Assembly (NCBI RefSeq): GCF_041262565.1
Contig: NZ_JBGCCJ010000001.1
Location: 1 to 64,000 of the forward strand
Source of the DNA: Leifsonia sp. EB41
GTDB taxonomy: Bacteria > Actinomycetota > Actinomycetes > Actinomycetales > Microbacteriaceae
Length of the DNA stretch: 64,000 nt
Direction: 5' to 3'
Under the pieces are notes generated by a model. The model did no database searches. It worked only from the letters and a program-made list of their open reading frames with translations, and was not told the DNA's origin. Positions 56,090 to 64,000 of this stretch are shown here, piece after piece (position 1 is the stretch's first letter; each line of letters starts with the position of its first letter). A program made the translations under genes and the position numbers.

Positions 56090-56865
56090 CCATCGCCGAA
56101 CCCGTCCGCAACGGCCCGCTCGCGACCCTCAACCCGGTGTCCAAACTGGGCGCCGCGCTGATCGTCACCGCCGTGCTGCTGGTCTCCATCGACCCGGTTT
56201 CGGCGGGCGTGGCGCTCGGGCTGGAGCTCGTCCTGCTCTGCTTCGCCGCGATCCCCGTGCGCGTGCTGCTCGTCCGGACCTCCCCGATCCTGATCGCGGC
56301 GCCGCTTGCGGGACTCACCACCGTGCTCTACGGCCGGACCTCCGGCACCGTGTATCTGCACTGGTGGGCGATCGAGGTCAGCGACGGCTCCCTCCAGCTC
56401 GGCCTCGCGACCTTCCTGCGCGTGCTCGCGATCGGGCTGCCCGCCGTGCTGCTGTTCGTGACCATCGACCCGACCGACCTCGCGGACGGCCTCGCCCAGC
56501 TGCTCAAGCTGCCCGCGCGCTTCGTGCTCGGCGGGCTCGCCGGCCTCCGGCTGGTCGGGCTCTTCGTGGACGACTGGCGCGCGCTCACTCTCGCGCGGCG
56601 GGCGCGCGGGGTGGCGGAGACCGGGGCGCTGCGGCGTTTCCTCGGCCAGTCGTTCTCGCTGTTCGTGCTCTCCATCCGTCGCGGGTCCAAGCTCGCGACG
56701 GCGATGGAGGCCCGCGGCTTCGGAGCGCCCGTCGCGCGCACCTGGGCGCGCCCCTCGGTGTTCCGCGGGCGGGACTGGGTGACGCTGGCGGTCGCCCTCC
56801 TGGTCGCGGGCACGGCAGCGGCCGTGGCGATCGCAGTGGGGAGCTGGAATGTCCTGGGATCCTGA
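56086..56865 (+). CDS. ykoC: ECF transporter T component (YkoC-like)
   Basis: A 259-residue membrane subunit with about five TM helices. The two Ala-Arg-Gly coupling motifs appear as LARRARGVAE and AMEARGFGAP near the C-terminus. It links the ATPases to YkoE. It overlaps ykoD by ATGA-type contact, and the kinase gene begins 17 bases before its stop. Confidence 0.93.
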   Translation: MTIAEPVRNGPLATLNPVSKLGAALIVTAVLLVSIDPVSAGVALGLELVLLCFAAIPVRVLLVRTSPILIAAPLAGLTTVLYGRTSGTVYLHWWAIEVSDGSLQLGLATFLRVLAIGLPAVLLFVTIDPTDLADGLAQLLKLPARFVLGGLAGLRLVGLFVDDWRALTLARRARGVAETGALRRFLGQSFSLFVLSIRRGSKLATAMEARGFGAPVARTWARPSVFRGRDWVTLAVALLVAGTAAAVAIAVGSWNVLGS

Positions 56866-57481
56866 CGAGCGGCCGGAGCTGTGCGAGCTGCTCAGCGCGG
56901 TCGCGGACGCGCTGGAGGCGACCGGGGGAGAGACGGCTCCCGTCGTCCTGATCGACGGCCCGAGCGGTGCGGGGAAGAGCTCCCTCGCCGACCTGCTCGT
57001 GCGGCACTGGCCCGGCGCCGAAGCGCCGCGCCTGGTCAGGATGGACGACCTCTACCCGGGCTGGGACGGCCTCCTCGCCGCGAGCGGCGCGCTGGCCGGC
57101 GACCTGCTGGAGCCGCTCGCCCTCACCGGCCACGGGCGCTGGCGCCGGTGGGACTGGGCGGGTGAGGGGCCGGCCGAATGGCACGACGTCGCCGGCACGG
57201 CGCCCGTCATCGTGGAGGGCTGCGGCACCCTCGCCGCCGCCAGCGTCCGCTGGACGCACCTCGCGATCTGGCTGGACGCCGACGACGCCCTCCGCAAGGC
57301 ACGCGCGCTCGACCGCGACGGCGCGACGTTCGCGTCGCACTGGGATCAGTGGCAGTCCGAGTTCGAGGAGTACCTGGCCCGTGAGGACCCGCGGAGGCGT
57401 GCCGACGTCGTGCTGGACATCACCGACTGGCCGATCCGCTCTGCACCCCGGCATCCCTCCGGGTCTACGGTGGTGCCATGA
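56849..57481 (+). CDS. Uridine-kinase-like P-loop kinase coupled to ykoC
   Basis: A 210-residue P-loop kinase. Walker A is IDGPSGAGKSSLADLL, the lid and acceptor site include RMDDLYPGWDGL, and a later acidic strand (VIVEGCG) resembles uridine/pantothenate kinases. The start lies inside ykoC, so it belongs to the TPP-controlled operon. A role in salvage of a thiamine precursor is only inference from that position; it is not the ThiD/ThiM fold. The substrate is unknown. Confidence 0.82.
   Translation: MSWDPDERPELCELLSAVADALEATGGETAPVVLIDGPSGAGKSSLADLLVRHWPGAEAPRLVRMDDLYPGWDGLLAASGALAGDLLEPLALTGHGRWRRWDWAGEGPAEWHDVAGTAPVIVEGCGTLAAASVRWTHLAIWLDADDALRKARALDRDGATFASHWDQWQSEFEEYLAREDPRRRADVVLDITDWPIRSAPRHPSGSTVVP
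57466..57471 (+). promoter_or_regulatory. -10 for leaderless start at 57478
   Basis: TACGGT, six bases, then ATG. It lies inside the end of the kinase gene. Confidence 0.45.
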
Positions 57482-57744
57482 GCGAGACATCCCACCCGGA
57501 CACCGAGTACATCGTCGAATACGCGGACGGCCCCCTCGTCGGGACGGCCGAGCGGCGCTACCTGGTCGGCGGCAAGGTGGACGAGCGGATCGGGGCAGTG
57601 GCAGCGGTCGAGGGCCTGGAGTCGCTGTTCTGGTACGTCGCGGGCGACGAGCGCAGCGTCAACGGCGAGCGTCACGTCTCGTACCACTTCGACGCTCCCG
57701 ACAGCGACCCGGTCGAGGCCGACAAGGACGAGGAGTCGCTCTAG
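57478..57744 (+). CDS. Small uncharacterised acidic protein
   Basis: An 88-residue, mostly beta-strand acidic protein (YIVEYADGPLVGTAERRYLVGG) with a charged C-terminal tail. No recognised family. The ATG overlaps the kinase stop (ATGA), and a leaderless-type promoter is also present, so it may be expressed both ways. A 19-bp hairpin follows. Confidence 0.7.
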   Translation: MSETSHPDTEYIVEYADGPLVGTAERRYLVGGKVDERIGAVAAVEGLESLFWYVAGDERSVNGERHVSYHFDAPDSDPVEADKDEESL

Positions 57745-57751
57745 CGGCTCG

Positions 57752-57792
57752 GCACGATGCCCCGGGAGTCGGTGACTCCCGGGGCATCGTGC
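57752..57792. terminator. Strong hairpin between convergent genes
   Basis: A perfect 19-bp stem (57752-57770 with 57774-57792) closes a GGT loop, seven bases after the upstream stop. No T run. It lies between the thiamine-operon tail and the convergent surface-protein gene. Confidence 0.7.
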
Positions 57793-57821
57793 GTCAGCGT
57801 CTTAGCCGGTCAGGCGGCCGC

Positions 57822-59996
57822 TCAACCCTGGTTGCGAGCCGTCCTGCGTCGTGTCGTCAGCGCGAGACCCGTGCCGACGAGCGCGAGGAGCGCGGCCAGC
57901 GGCGCGAGCCAGGTCAGCACATCGAGGCCGGTCTGGGCCAGCGACGGATTCCCCGCGGGCGGGTTCGCAGCCGGCGGATTCGCCACGGGCACGCGGACGG
58001 CGTCGACCACCGCGGTCGACGCCGCCGACTGGACGCCAACACCGGTGGGATCGGTCGCGTCGGCCACGGCCGTGTTGGTGATGCTGCCTGCGGCGTAGTC
58101 GGCGTCCGTCGACTGGTAGTCCGCCGTGCAGGTCAGCGACGCTCCCGCGGCCAGCATGGTGTCCGCCGGGCAGGTCACCGTCAGCGGGCCTCCGCTGCCG
58201 GAGAAACTCTGCTCGGTGATCCCGACGGCGGTCAGGGTCACGTTCCCGCTGTTCGTCACTACGAACGAGTAGGTGATCGGCTGTCCCGCGCCGGTGATGC
58301 TGGTCGGGTCCGCCTTCTTGTCGAGGGTCAGGCTCGGAGACTGCTGGGCGGTCACGTCCGCCGTCGCCGCCGGGCTGCTCACCGCACCTGCCACCGCGTC
58401 CTGGCCGCCCGCCACGGCCGTGTTCGACAGGATGCCCGCATCGATGTCGGCCGCGGTCGCGGCGTAGGACGCGGTGCACTGCTCGCTCGCCCCGGGCGCC
58501 AGCGTGGTGGTCGGACAGGTCGGAACCGGCGCGGTCCCCGTTCCGGTGAAGGCCGTCTCGGTGACGCCGATCCCGGTCAGGGACGTGTTGCCGGTGTTGG
58601 TCACCGTGTAGGTGTATGTGACGGTGTCGCCGGCGTGCGCGATCGTCGCCGGGCTCGCCGTCTTCGTCAACGACAGCGACGCCGCGCGCGGCGTGTTCGT
58701 GAAGGTGCAGACCACCGAGGGCGACTCACCCGCGTACGTAGCCAGCGCGAAGGAGACCGTTGTCCCGCTGCCCGTGATCGGGAACTGCGGGTTCCCCGGG
58801 TTCACCGAGTCCACGCAGCTGTACGTCGAGACGTACTGGGCCAGGTTCGTCGTGCCCGCCGCGGTCTCGGTGGCGGTGTACGTGTCGCCGAAGCGGGCGA
58901 GGGCGGGGCCGGCCTGGAGGACGCGGCCGTCCGTCGTCTGCTGCAGTCCGGTCGCGGTGCCCACCGTCACGGCCGTGGCGGGGAGGCTGACCGTGGGTCC
59001 GGTGACGCTCAGCGCGAACTGGTCCGTCGCGTTCACACGGGACACGACGTTCTTCTGGGCGCTGACGGCCGGCGGGAACGCGCAGCTCGCCAGGTCCACC
59101 AGGCCGGTTCCTGACGGACCGGTCTGGGAGGTGGGCAGCGGTGTCAGGTTGCCGTCGGAGGAGCCGGTGCCCGGGTCGATCGAGAAGATGCCGTTGGTGC
59201 TGCCCTGGCTGAGGTAGAGCGTCCCGTTGCCGTCGAAGGCGATGCCGTTGACGGCGGCGCCGCCGGGGACGGTGAACGTGCTGAGGGTCGTCGGTGTCAG
59301 GGTCGCGGCCTGCGCGGCGGTCTGCGGGAGCGGACCGCTGATCGCTTCGAGCGAGCCGTCGGTGGCCGACGAGAAGACGAGGTAGAGGTTGCCGCCGCCG
59401 TCGAAGGCGATATCACCGTTGTTCTGCCCGACGACTGCGGGGAAGGTGACCAGCGGCGACGGGCTGACCATCTGATCCGTCGTGGTGTTGAAACCCCAGA
59501 GCTGACCGGTGACGCCGTCGGAGCCGACGTCGCCGAAGTAGTAGATCCCCGTGATCGGGTCGACCGCGCCGACCGTGACACCGCTGCCGGGGGCCGCCTT
59601 GCCCTGGTACGCGATCCAGTTGCCGCTGGCAGCGTCGTAGCCCTGGATCACTGTGCCGTTGTCGGAGGCCATGAACGCGCCGGTGCCGCCGGCGGTGAGG
59701 CCGAGCCCGTTCGGGTTCGTCCCGTTGAACGTGCTCGAGGACGCGACCGTGGCGTTGAGCTGAGCGCCGCCGACGGACGTGCCGTCGATGCCGAGCAGGT
59801 CCGCGACGTCCGGAGCCCCGAGGGTGCCGGGCACGAGGCCGTAGATGGACGTCCCGGAGCAGTCGAGGGCGCCCGCGGCCGTTGCGGGGCCCGCCGGTCC
59901 GGCTGTCGCGGCGAGCGACACCAGGACTCCGACGACCGTCGCGAGGATCAGTCCGGGGCGAACCGCGCGTTTCACGGTGTTCGCGGATGTGGGCAT
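57822..59996 (-). CDS. LAQTG-anchored surface protein with repeated DUF11-like domains
   Basis: A 724-residue secreted protein. The signal peptide ends near ATAAG, about residue 40. Residues about 45-310 form a beta-propeller-like domain (GIAFDGNGTLYLSQ and IAFDGGGNLYLVF repeats). Then come prealbumin-like strands and two homologous domains of about 110 residues (ASLSLTKTASPATI and SLTLDKKADPTSI openings). The C-terminus has LAQTG, a hydrophobic helix and RRRTARNQG, a sortase signal of the LAXTG (class E) type. The start at 59996 has AAAGGG upstream. Likely an adhesin or cell-wall surface-layer component. Confidence 0.88.
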   Translation of the reverse strand: MPTSANTVKRAVRPGLILATVVGVLVSLAATAGPAGPATAAGALDCSGTSIYGLVPGTLGAPDVADLLGIDGTSVGGAQLNATVASSSTFNGTNPNGLGLTAGGTGAFMASDNGTVIQGYDAASGNWIAYQGKAAPGSGVTVGAVDPITGIYYFGDVGSDGVTGQLWGFNTTTDQMVSPSPLVTFPAVVGQNNGDIAFDGGGNLYLVFSSATDGSLEAISGPLPQTAAQAATLTPTTLSTFTVPGGAAVNGIAFDGNGTLYLSQGSTNGIFSIDPGTGSSDGNLTPLPTSQTGPSGTGLVDLASCAFPPAVSAQKNVVSRVNATDQFALSVTGPTVSLPATAVTVGTATGLQQTTDGRVLQAGPALARFGDTYTATETAAGTTNLAQYVSTYSCVDSVNPGNPQFPITGSGTTVSFALATYAGESPSVVCTFTNTPRAASLSLTKTASPATIAHAGDTVTYTYTVTNTGNTSLTGIGVTETAFTGTGTAPVPTCPTTTLAPGASEQCTASYAATAADIDAGILSNTAVAGGQDAVAGAVSSPAATADVTAQQSPSLTLDKKADPTSITGAGQPITYSFVVTNSGNVTLTAVGITEQSFSGSGGPLTVTCPADTMLAAGASLTCTADYQSTDADYAAGSITNTAVADATDPTGVGVQSAASTAVVDAVRVPVANPPAANPPAGNPSLAQTGLDVLTWLAPLAALLALVGTGLALTTRRRTARNQG

Positions 59997-60054
59997 TGCC
60001 ACCCTTTCGTTTCGTTGCATGGCGCACCTCGCGAGAGACGAGTCGCGTGAGGGG

Positions 60055-60060
60055 TTTATA
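60055..60060 (-). promoter_or_regulatory. Putative -10 of the surface-protein promoter
   Basis: TATAAA on the minus strand in an unusually AT-rich patch, about 60 bases before the start at 59996. It is unlike the other hexamers in the window, so a different sigma factor is possible. Confidence 0.35.
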
Positions 60061-60167
60061 GCAACGAGAGGAGGGCGGTATTCAGGAGTACTCGGACTCC
60101 GACTGCGCGGGATTCCGAAGGATTCACCCGCGCGTTAGCACGATGGCGCGCTGACGGTGTGACGGAC

Positions 60168-60527
60168 TCAGGCCCAGCCGAGTTCGTGCAGGCGATCGTC
60201 GTCGATCCCGTAGTAATGCGCGATCTCGTGCACGAGCGTCACGTGGACCTCGTCGCGGAGCTCGTCCTCGTCGGCGCAGATCGACAGCAGCGGCTCGCGG
60301 TAGAGGATGATGCGGTCGGGCATCTCGCCGAAGCCGTAGGCGTCGCGCTCAGTGAGGGCGACGCCGTCGTAGAGGCCGAGCAGGTCGAGGGAGCCGTCCT
60401 CCGGTCGGTCCTCGACGACGAACACGACGTTGTCGAGCCCGTCGATCATCTCGTCCGGCAGTCGGTCGAGCTCGTCGGTGACGAGCTCTTCGAACGCGTC
60501 GGCCTCCAGATGCAGCGGCATCGTCAC
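60168..60527 (-). CDS. Minimal zincin metallopeptidase (MMP-like)
   Basis: A 119-residue small protein with the zinc motif in LVHEIAHYYGIDDDRL and an upstream core (VVFVVEDRPEDGSLDLLGLYDG), matching the mini-zincin family found across actinomycetes. The cellular role is unknown. GTG 60527 overlaps the MetE/UROD-like gene's stop in GTGA fashion; ATG 60521 is a slightly shorter alternative. Confidence 0.88.
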   Translation of the reverse strand: MTMPLHLEADAFEELVTDELDRLPDEMIDGLDNVVFVVEDRPEDGSLDLLGLYDGVALTERDAYGFGEMPDRIILYREPLLSICADEDELRDEVHVTLVHEIAHYYGIDDDRLHELGWA

Positions 60528-61603
60528 CAGGCCTCGGCGACGGCGGCGTGCAGGTCGAGGAGGCCGATCGTCCGCTCGGAGGGGCCACGGCCGAAGCCGC
60601 ACTCGGTCGCCACCCCGAAGCGGGTCCGCGCGGTCGCGGCCGCCGCGGCACGCCGGCGCGCGCCCTCCACGCCATCCTCGTGGTGCAGGAGGCCGAGGTA
60701 CAGCTCGGTCGACTCCGGCAGCGCAAGAGCGGCGAGGGGTGCGAAGTACTCCGGGTCGTCGCGCTCGATCGGCACCGGGAGGTGGAAGAACGTGATCGGT
60801 CGCGGCGCGCCGGCCAGAATGCCGCCGATGACCGCCGCCAGGTTTCCGGCGTCCGCGGGCTGCACGAAGTGCTGCTCCTCGACGTCGCCGTAGCAGAGGT
60901 GGTAGCCGACCTCCACGTCACCGGGCACCGCGGCGGCCTGGCGCGCCGAGCGCTCCACGACGCCGGAGAGGACGCCGGGCGTTCCCGGCTCGGCGAACCA
61001 CGGCTCGATGCGCCCCTCCAGGAGCGCGAACTCGACCGCGGTGTCCCACTGGATCGCGAGGTCCTCGTGCGGGATGCCGTCGAGGATGCGCGTCAGCTCG
61101 CCGAGGAGCGCGTGCTCGTACGCCGGCTCGAGAGCGGCCCGGTCTCCCGGTACGACGAAGGCGCCGATCACCGCGGCAGGCGTCGGCAGCGACACCTGGA
61201 ACCGGGTGCCCTGCGCGATCGTGCCGGCGTCTCGGAGCCGCGCGAACTCCGCGTAGGAGGCCAGCGCGGCCTCCGCGTAACCGAGGTCGGGGAAGACCAG
61301 GTCGCCCGGCGCGACGCTCGGGTCGAGCTGGAAGGGCCGACCGTCGAAGATCCCGCGCAGGTAGTACGGCTCGACCGGGATGCGGGACAGCCCGGCCATC
61401 GTGTCGAACCGCTTGGTCTGGAACTGGATCCAGTAGAACCGCTCGCCCACCTCGCCGTCCGGGATGCGGCGGAGCCGGTCGCCGAGATGCTCGCTCACCG
61501 CGCCGAACACGGCGCCGGCGTCGGGCAGGTTGACGCTGCCGACGAGGTGCGCTCCGCGGATCTCGGGAACGACGGAGGGGACGGGGGCCGGGCCGGTGCT
61601 CAC
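60524..61603 (-). CDS. MetE/UROD-fold protein of unknown substrate
   Basis: A 359-residue TIM-barrel protein resembling the C-terminal half of cobalamin-independent methionine synthase and uroporphyrinogen decarboxylase. VGSVNLPDAGAVFGAVSEHLGDRLRRIPDGE begins it, HLCYGD and FFHLPVPI follow, and ATECGFGRG ends with the expected cysteine. The substrate is unknown. GTG 61603 is seven bases after TAGACT (minus strand). The metallopeptidase gene overlaps its stop. Confidence 0.83.
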   Translation of the reverse strand: MSTGPAPVPSVVPEIRGAHLVGSVNLPDAGAVFGAVSEHLGDRLRRIPDGEVGERFYWIQFQTKRFDTMAGLSRIPVEPYYLRGIFDGRPFQLDPSVAPGDLVFPDLGYAEAALASYAEFARLRDAGTIAQGTRFQVSLPTPAAVIGAFVVPGDRAALEPAYEHALLGELTRILDGIPHEDLAIQWDTAVEFALLEGRIEPWFAEPGTPGVLSGVVERSARQAAAVPGDVEVGYHLCYGDVEEQHFVQPADAGNLAAVIGGILAGAPRPITFFHLPVPIERDDPEYFAPLAALALPESTELYLGLLHHEDGVEGARRRAAAAATARTRFGVATECGFGRGPSERTIGLLDLHAAVAEAW

Positions 61604-61610
61604 CTGGGCG

Positions 61611-61616
61611 AGTCTA
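61611..61616 (-). promoter_or_regulatory. -10 for leaderless start at 61603
   Basis: TAGACT on the minus strand, seven bases from GTG. Confidence 0.5.
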
Positions 61617-61678
61617 CCGGCGCGGCCGCCGTCCCCTGCGTCGTGGGCGTGTTGGGGTCGTGGAGGTGTCGAACCGGC

Positions 61679-62470
61679 TCAGTACCAGTTCATGGCCTCC
61701 GAGTGGCTCCACGCGGAGCACGGAGTGCCGTACGAGCCCTTGATGTAGGAGAGGCCCCACTTGATCTGGGTGGTCGCGTTGGTCGCCCAGTCGCTGCCGA
61801 ACGTGGCCATCTTGCTGCCGGGCAGCGCCTGCGGGATGCCGGTCGCTCCGCTGCTGCCGTTGGAGGCCTGGTAGTTCCAGCCGGACTCCTTGGTCCAGAG
61901 GTTGTCCAGGCACTGGAACTGGTCGGAGCCCCAGCCGTAGCTGCTGGACATGATGGACTGAGCGGCCGTTCGCGCGCCGCTCGGCGTGTTGGCGTTCGCC
62001 TGGATGGCGGCCGCGGCGGCAGCCGCTGCGGCAGCCTGGGCTGCGGCCTTCTGGTCGGCGGCGACACCGGCGGCGGCGAGGGCCGTGGTGGCGGCGTCGG
62101 TGGTGTCGATCTGCGCGCGGAGCTTGGAGTCGTCGAGCTTCTTGTAGTTGTCGAGGCCGGCGATCGCGGTCTTCGCGGCGCTGGTGTCCGCCTTGGCGGC
62201 GTTCGCCTGCACGGTCGACTGGGCCTTGGTCAGGCTCTGCTGGGCGATGCCCTCCAGGCGGTCGCGCCAGAGCTTGTCGTAGACGCCGAGCTGGTCGTGG
62301 TGGATGCCGGTGGACTGGGACAGTTCGCGGGTGGCGCGTTCGCTCTCCTGCTGCTGCGCGATCATCGGGGCGACGATGCTGGCCGACATGATGATCGCGG
62401 CGGCGCCGGTGAGGACGCGGCCGAAGGACAGGTTGGATGAGCGGACGGCGTGGCTGAGAGTGCTGAGCAT
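61679..62470 (-). CDS. Secreted transglycosylase-like protein (paralogue of 11498)
   Basis: A 263-residue exported protein with a hydrophobic N-terminus (SFGRVLTGAAAIIMSASIVAPMIA), a helical region of about 150 residues rich in Ala/Lys/Asp including an Ala-rich stretch, and a C-terminal domain like that at 11498: WGSDQFQCLDNLWTKESGW, TGIPQALPGSKM, and WSHSEAMNWY. The Glu in KESGW is the likely catalytic residue. AGGAAG precedes the ATG at 62470. A structured leader of about 180 bases lies before it. Confidence 0.85.
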   Translation of the reverse strand: MLSTLSHAVRSSNLSFGRVLTGAAAIIMSASIVAPMIAQQQESERATRELSQSTGIHHDQLGVYDKLWRDRLEGIAQQSLTKAQSTVQANAAKADTSAAKTAIAGLDNYKKLDDSKLRAQIDTTDAATTALAAAGVAADQKAAAQAAAAAAAAAAIQANANTPSGARTAAQSIMSSSYGWGSDQFQCLDNLWTKESGWNYQASNGSSGATGIPQALPGSKMATFGSDWATNATTQIKWGLSYIKGSYGTPCSAWSHSEAMNWY

Positions 62471-62650
62471 AAACTTCCTGGGTCGGGCTTCCCCGCCGAG
62501 CCGCGCGACCTCCCGCTGGGGGAGGCGCACGGCTGAGAGCGCTCCCGGGGGAGAGCGCTCGGACGGGCTGGCAACCGCGCCGGGACGCACGGAAGCGCCA
62601 CTGGACCGGGTGGTCCCGAGGCGCAGCGTACGGCGCGGGTGTGCCGCACC
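62471..62650 (-). ncRNA. Structured 5' leader, possible riboswitch
   Basis: The leader of the secreted transglycosylase-like gene has at least two clear hairpins: 62499-62514 with 62520-62534 (15 bp with one bulge and a G-U pair), and 62537-62544 with 62553-62560 (8 bp). A third (GGACC/GGTCC) lies near 62614. On the minus strand, CCCGTCCGA is similar to a word in the c-di-AMP (ydaO) aptamer, which controls such cell-wall genes in actinomycetes, but I do not find the rest of that aptamer. Confidence 0.45.
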
Positions 62651-62861
62651 AGATTTTCGGGGTGGCGTCCGGGGGTTCGGGGGTTGGACGCACGGCGCAG
62701 CACAGACGGCATTCACTGCTGTCGATCGACCACGCTAGACGCCCACTCTGGACGACTCGGGCATGAACGCTGGCAAAGTCGTGTGCACGCGCTCTCTCGG
62801 CGCCGTTCCGCGGGCCTGCCGGCGCCGGAACCTGGCAGCGCGCTGTGTGCCGCTCGGCGGG
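62651..62861. other. Remaining intergenic stretch, nothing clear
   Basis: Together with the leader this gap is 391 bp. TACGCT at about 62626-62631 and TAGCGT at 62732-62737 on the minus strand are possible -10 elements for the leader transcript. I see no gene. Confidence 0.4.
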
Positions 62862-64000
62862 TCAGCCGCCGAAGGCCGCGTGGTCCCGCTCGTCGGCCTT
62901 CTCGGCCTCCGTCTCGGCCGCCGCCATGCGCGCGTCGGTGACCCAGATCATCCCGGTCAGCATCGCGAGCGCGACGACGCCCATGCTGAGGAACACCGCG
63001 GGGATGCCGAAGAACTGGGCGATCACGCCCGCTGCGGCGGCGCCGAGCGGCATCGTGCCCCACGCCAGCAGGCGGTACGCGGAGTTCAGCCGGCCGAGCA
63101 GCCGCTGCGGTGTCACGCGCTGCCGGAGCGACACCGTGATCACGTTCCAGATCGAGACGGTGACGCCGCCGACGAGGAATCCGGCCCCGATGATGTACGG
63201 GTTCGTGGTGAACGCGGGCGTGGCGACTGTGAGCAGCGAGCCGAGGACAGTGAGGGTGAGCGCCCGCGAGCGGCCGAGCAGCCGTTCTGCCGGCTCGGCG
63301 AGGAAGGTGCCGACGACGCTGCCGAGCGCCGACGCGGTGAGCAGCAGGCCGTAGCCCGGATCGGTGAGCTTCATCGCGGAGGAGGGCCCGACCGCGTAGA
63401 GCACGAACACCGTGAAGACGGCGCTGCTGGCGAAGTTGAAGCCGCCCACCATGACCGCGAGTGTGCGCAGCAGGGTGCTCCCGCGCAGGAACCTCAGCCC
63501 CTCGGCGATGTCGGCGCGGATGGTGGTGGTGCGCGGATGGTCGGTCGTGAACCGTCCGCGGAGCAGCAGCAGCATCCCGATCGCGGCGACCCAGAGCAGC
63601 ACCGGTGTCCCGAAGGCGAGCCCGATCCCGGCCGCGACCAGGAAGCCGCCGAGCGGCGGCCCGACGAACTGGTTCGTGGTGAGCTCGGCCGCGTACAGCC
63701 GCCCGTTCGCCCGGGAGAGCGCGGTTTTGCTCACGAGCTGGGGGAGGATCGACTGCGACGACGTGTCGTAGACGGTCTCGGCCACGCCGATGCAGATCGC
63801 CGCGGCGTAGAGCAGCCAGATCGACCCGGCGCCCGCGACGGCCGCGATCGTGAGGAGCGCGAGGAACGCCGCCCGCGCGATGTTGGCCACGAGCATCAGC
63901 CTGCGGCGGTCGTACCGGTCGGCGAGCGCGCCCGCGACGAGGGCGAACACCAGCCACGGCAGGGTGAACGCGAAGGTGAGGCCGGCGATGAGCGCGGGGG
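62862..64000 (-). CDS. MFS transporter, N-terminus beyond the window
   Basis: At least 379 residues of a drug/H+-type MFS protein (MFS_3 or enterobactin-exporter-like group). It shows ADRYDRRRLM after the second helix, a long central loop with RGRFTTDHPRTTT, and PAERLLGRSRALTL after TM8. The frame stays open through the end of the window (PALIAGLTFAFTLPWLVFA), so the true start lies past 64000, and the GTG at 63950 is internal. The substrate is unknown. Confidence 0.88.
   Translation of the reverse strand, partial: PALIAGLTFAFTLPWLVFALVAGALADRYDRRRLMLVANIARAAFLALLTIAAVAGAGSIWLLYAAAICIGVAETVYDTSSQSILPQLVSKTALSRANGRLYAAELTTNQFVGPPLGGFLVAAGIGLAFGTPVLLWVAAIGMLLLLRGRFTTDHPRTTTIRADIAEGLRFLRGSTLLRTLAVMVGGFNFASSAVFTVFVLYAVGPSSAMKLTDPGYGLLLTASALGSVVGTFLAEPAERLLGRSRALTLTVLGSLLTVATPAFTTNPYIIGAGFLVGGVTVSIWNVITVSLRQRVTPQRLLGRLNSAYRLLAWGTMPLGAAAAGVIAQFFGIPAVFLSMGVVALAMLTGMIWVTDARMAAAETEAEKADERDHAAFGG

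Noticed and set aside
62471-62650. Confident call of a c-di-AMP riboswitch
   Set aside because: Only a CCCGTCCGA-like word matches. The conserved downstream GCTAACC-type segment and the 5' half were not found.

Overview
This is a high-GC (about 70%) chromosomal window from an actinomycete, most likely a member of Microbacteriaceae close to Leifsonia. The inference rests on gene order (yraN-comM-dprA-xerC; M23 peptidase near rpsB-tsf-pyrH-frr-cdsA), the GlgE/GlgX glucan set, GatCAB, an LAXTG-type cell-wall anchor and abundant GTG starts. Coding density is very high. I see no tRNA, rRNA, CRISPR array, insertion sequence or prophage.

Layout. 1-4 kb: DNA uptake and recombination genes (tail of yraN, comM, a coupled small ORF, dprA, xerC). 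4-6.3 kb: an envelope M23 protein and a sugar-porter MFS transporter, divergent. 6.3-11.4 kb: translation and lipid core (rpsB with a long leader, tsf, terminator, pyrH, frr, cdsA, a double DivIVA-motif protein). 11.5-21.7 kb: envelope and polarity genes: a secreted transglycosylase-like protein, a small zinc-ribbon protein, a hydrolase, an AI-2E family permease, a 1097-residue hendecad coiled-coil protein, a two-TM membrane protein of unknown function, a thioredoxin-fold/TPR protein without redox cysteines, and an NmrA-like protein. 21.7-31.3 kb: alpha-glucan metabolism (glgE-glgB leftward, glgP rightward, glgX-ybaK leftward). 31.4-41.1 kb: tRNA thiolation (cysteine desulfurase, mnmA), DNA ligase, a DUF1023-type hydrolase and gatCAB. 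41-53.7 kb: mixed small genes, an amino-acid permease, thioesterase, acyl-CoA ligase, a second YidC-like insertase, an aldo/keto reductase, DNA polymerase IV and a GerW-like protein. 53.7-57.7 kb: a TPP riboswitch controlling a YkoEDC-type HMP/thiamine ECF transporter, with a coupled P-loop kinase. 57.8-64 kb: an LAQTG surface protein, a small zincin, a MetE/UROD-like protein, a second secreted transglycosylase-like protein with a structured leader, and a partial MFS transporter.

Across the window, about eighteen genes have a TANNNT-like hexamer six or seven bases before the start codon and no usable Shine-Dalgarno sequence. I read these as leaderless transcripts and used the pattern to correct several starts (xerC, glgE, glgP, the acyl-CoA ligase).

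The most unusual elements are: two imperfect extragenic palindromes (33.7-33.9 kb, built from six copies of one 13-mer, and 41.1 kb); the giant 11-residue-repeat coiled coil with perfect 33-bp DNA repeats; a structured leader before the second transglycosylase-like gene; a probable frameshift at the start of the 36.3-kb hydrolase; and a riboswitch whose downstream hairpin covers the ribosome-binding site. All family assignments come from reading the sequence. No database search was run.
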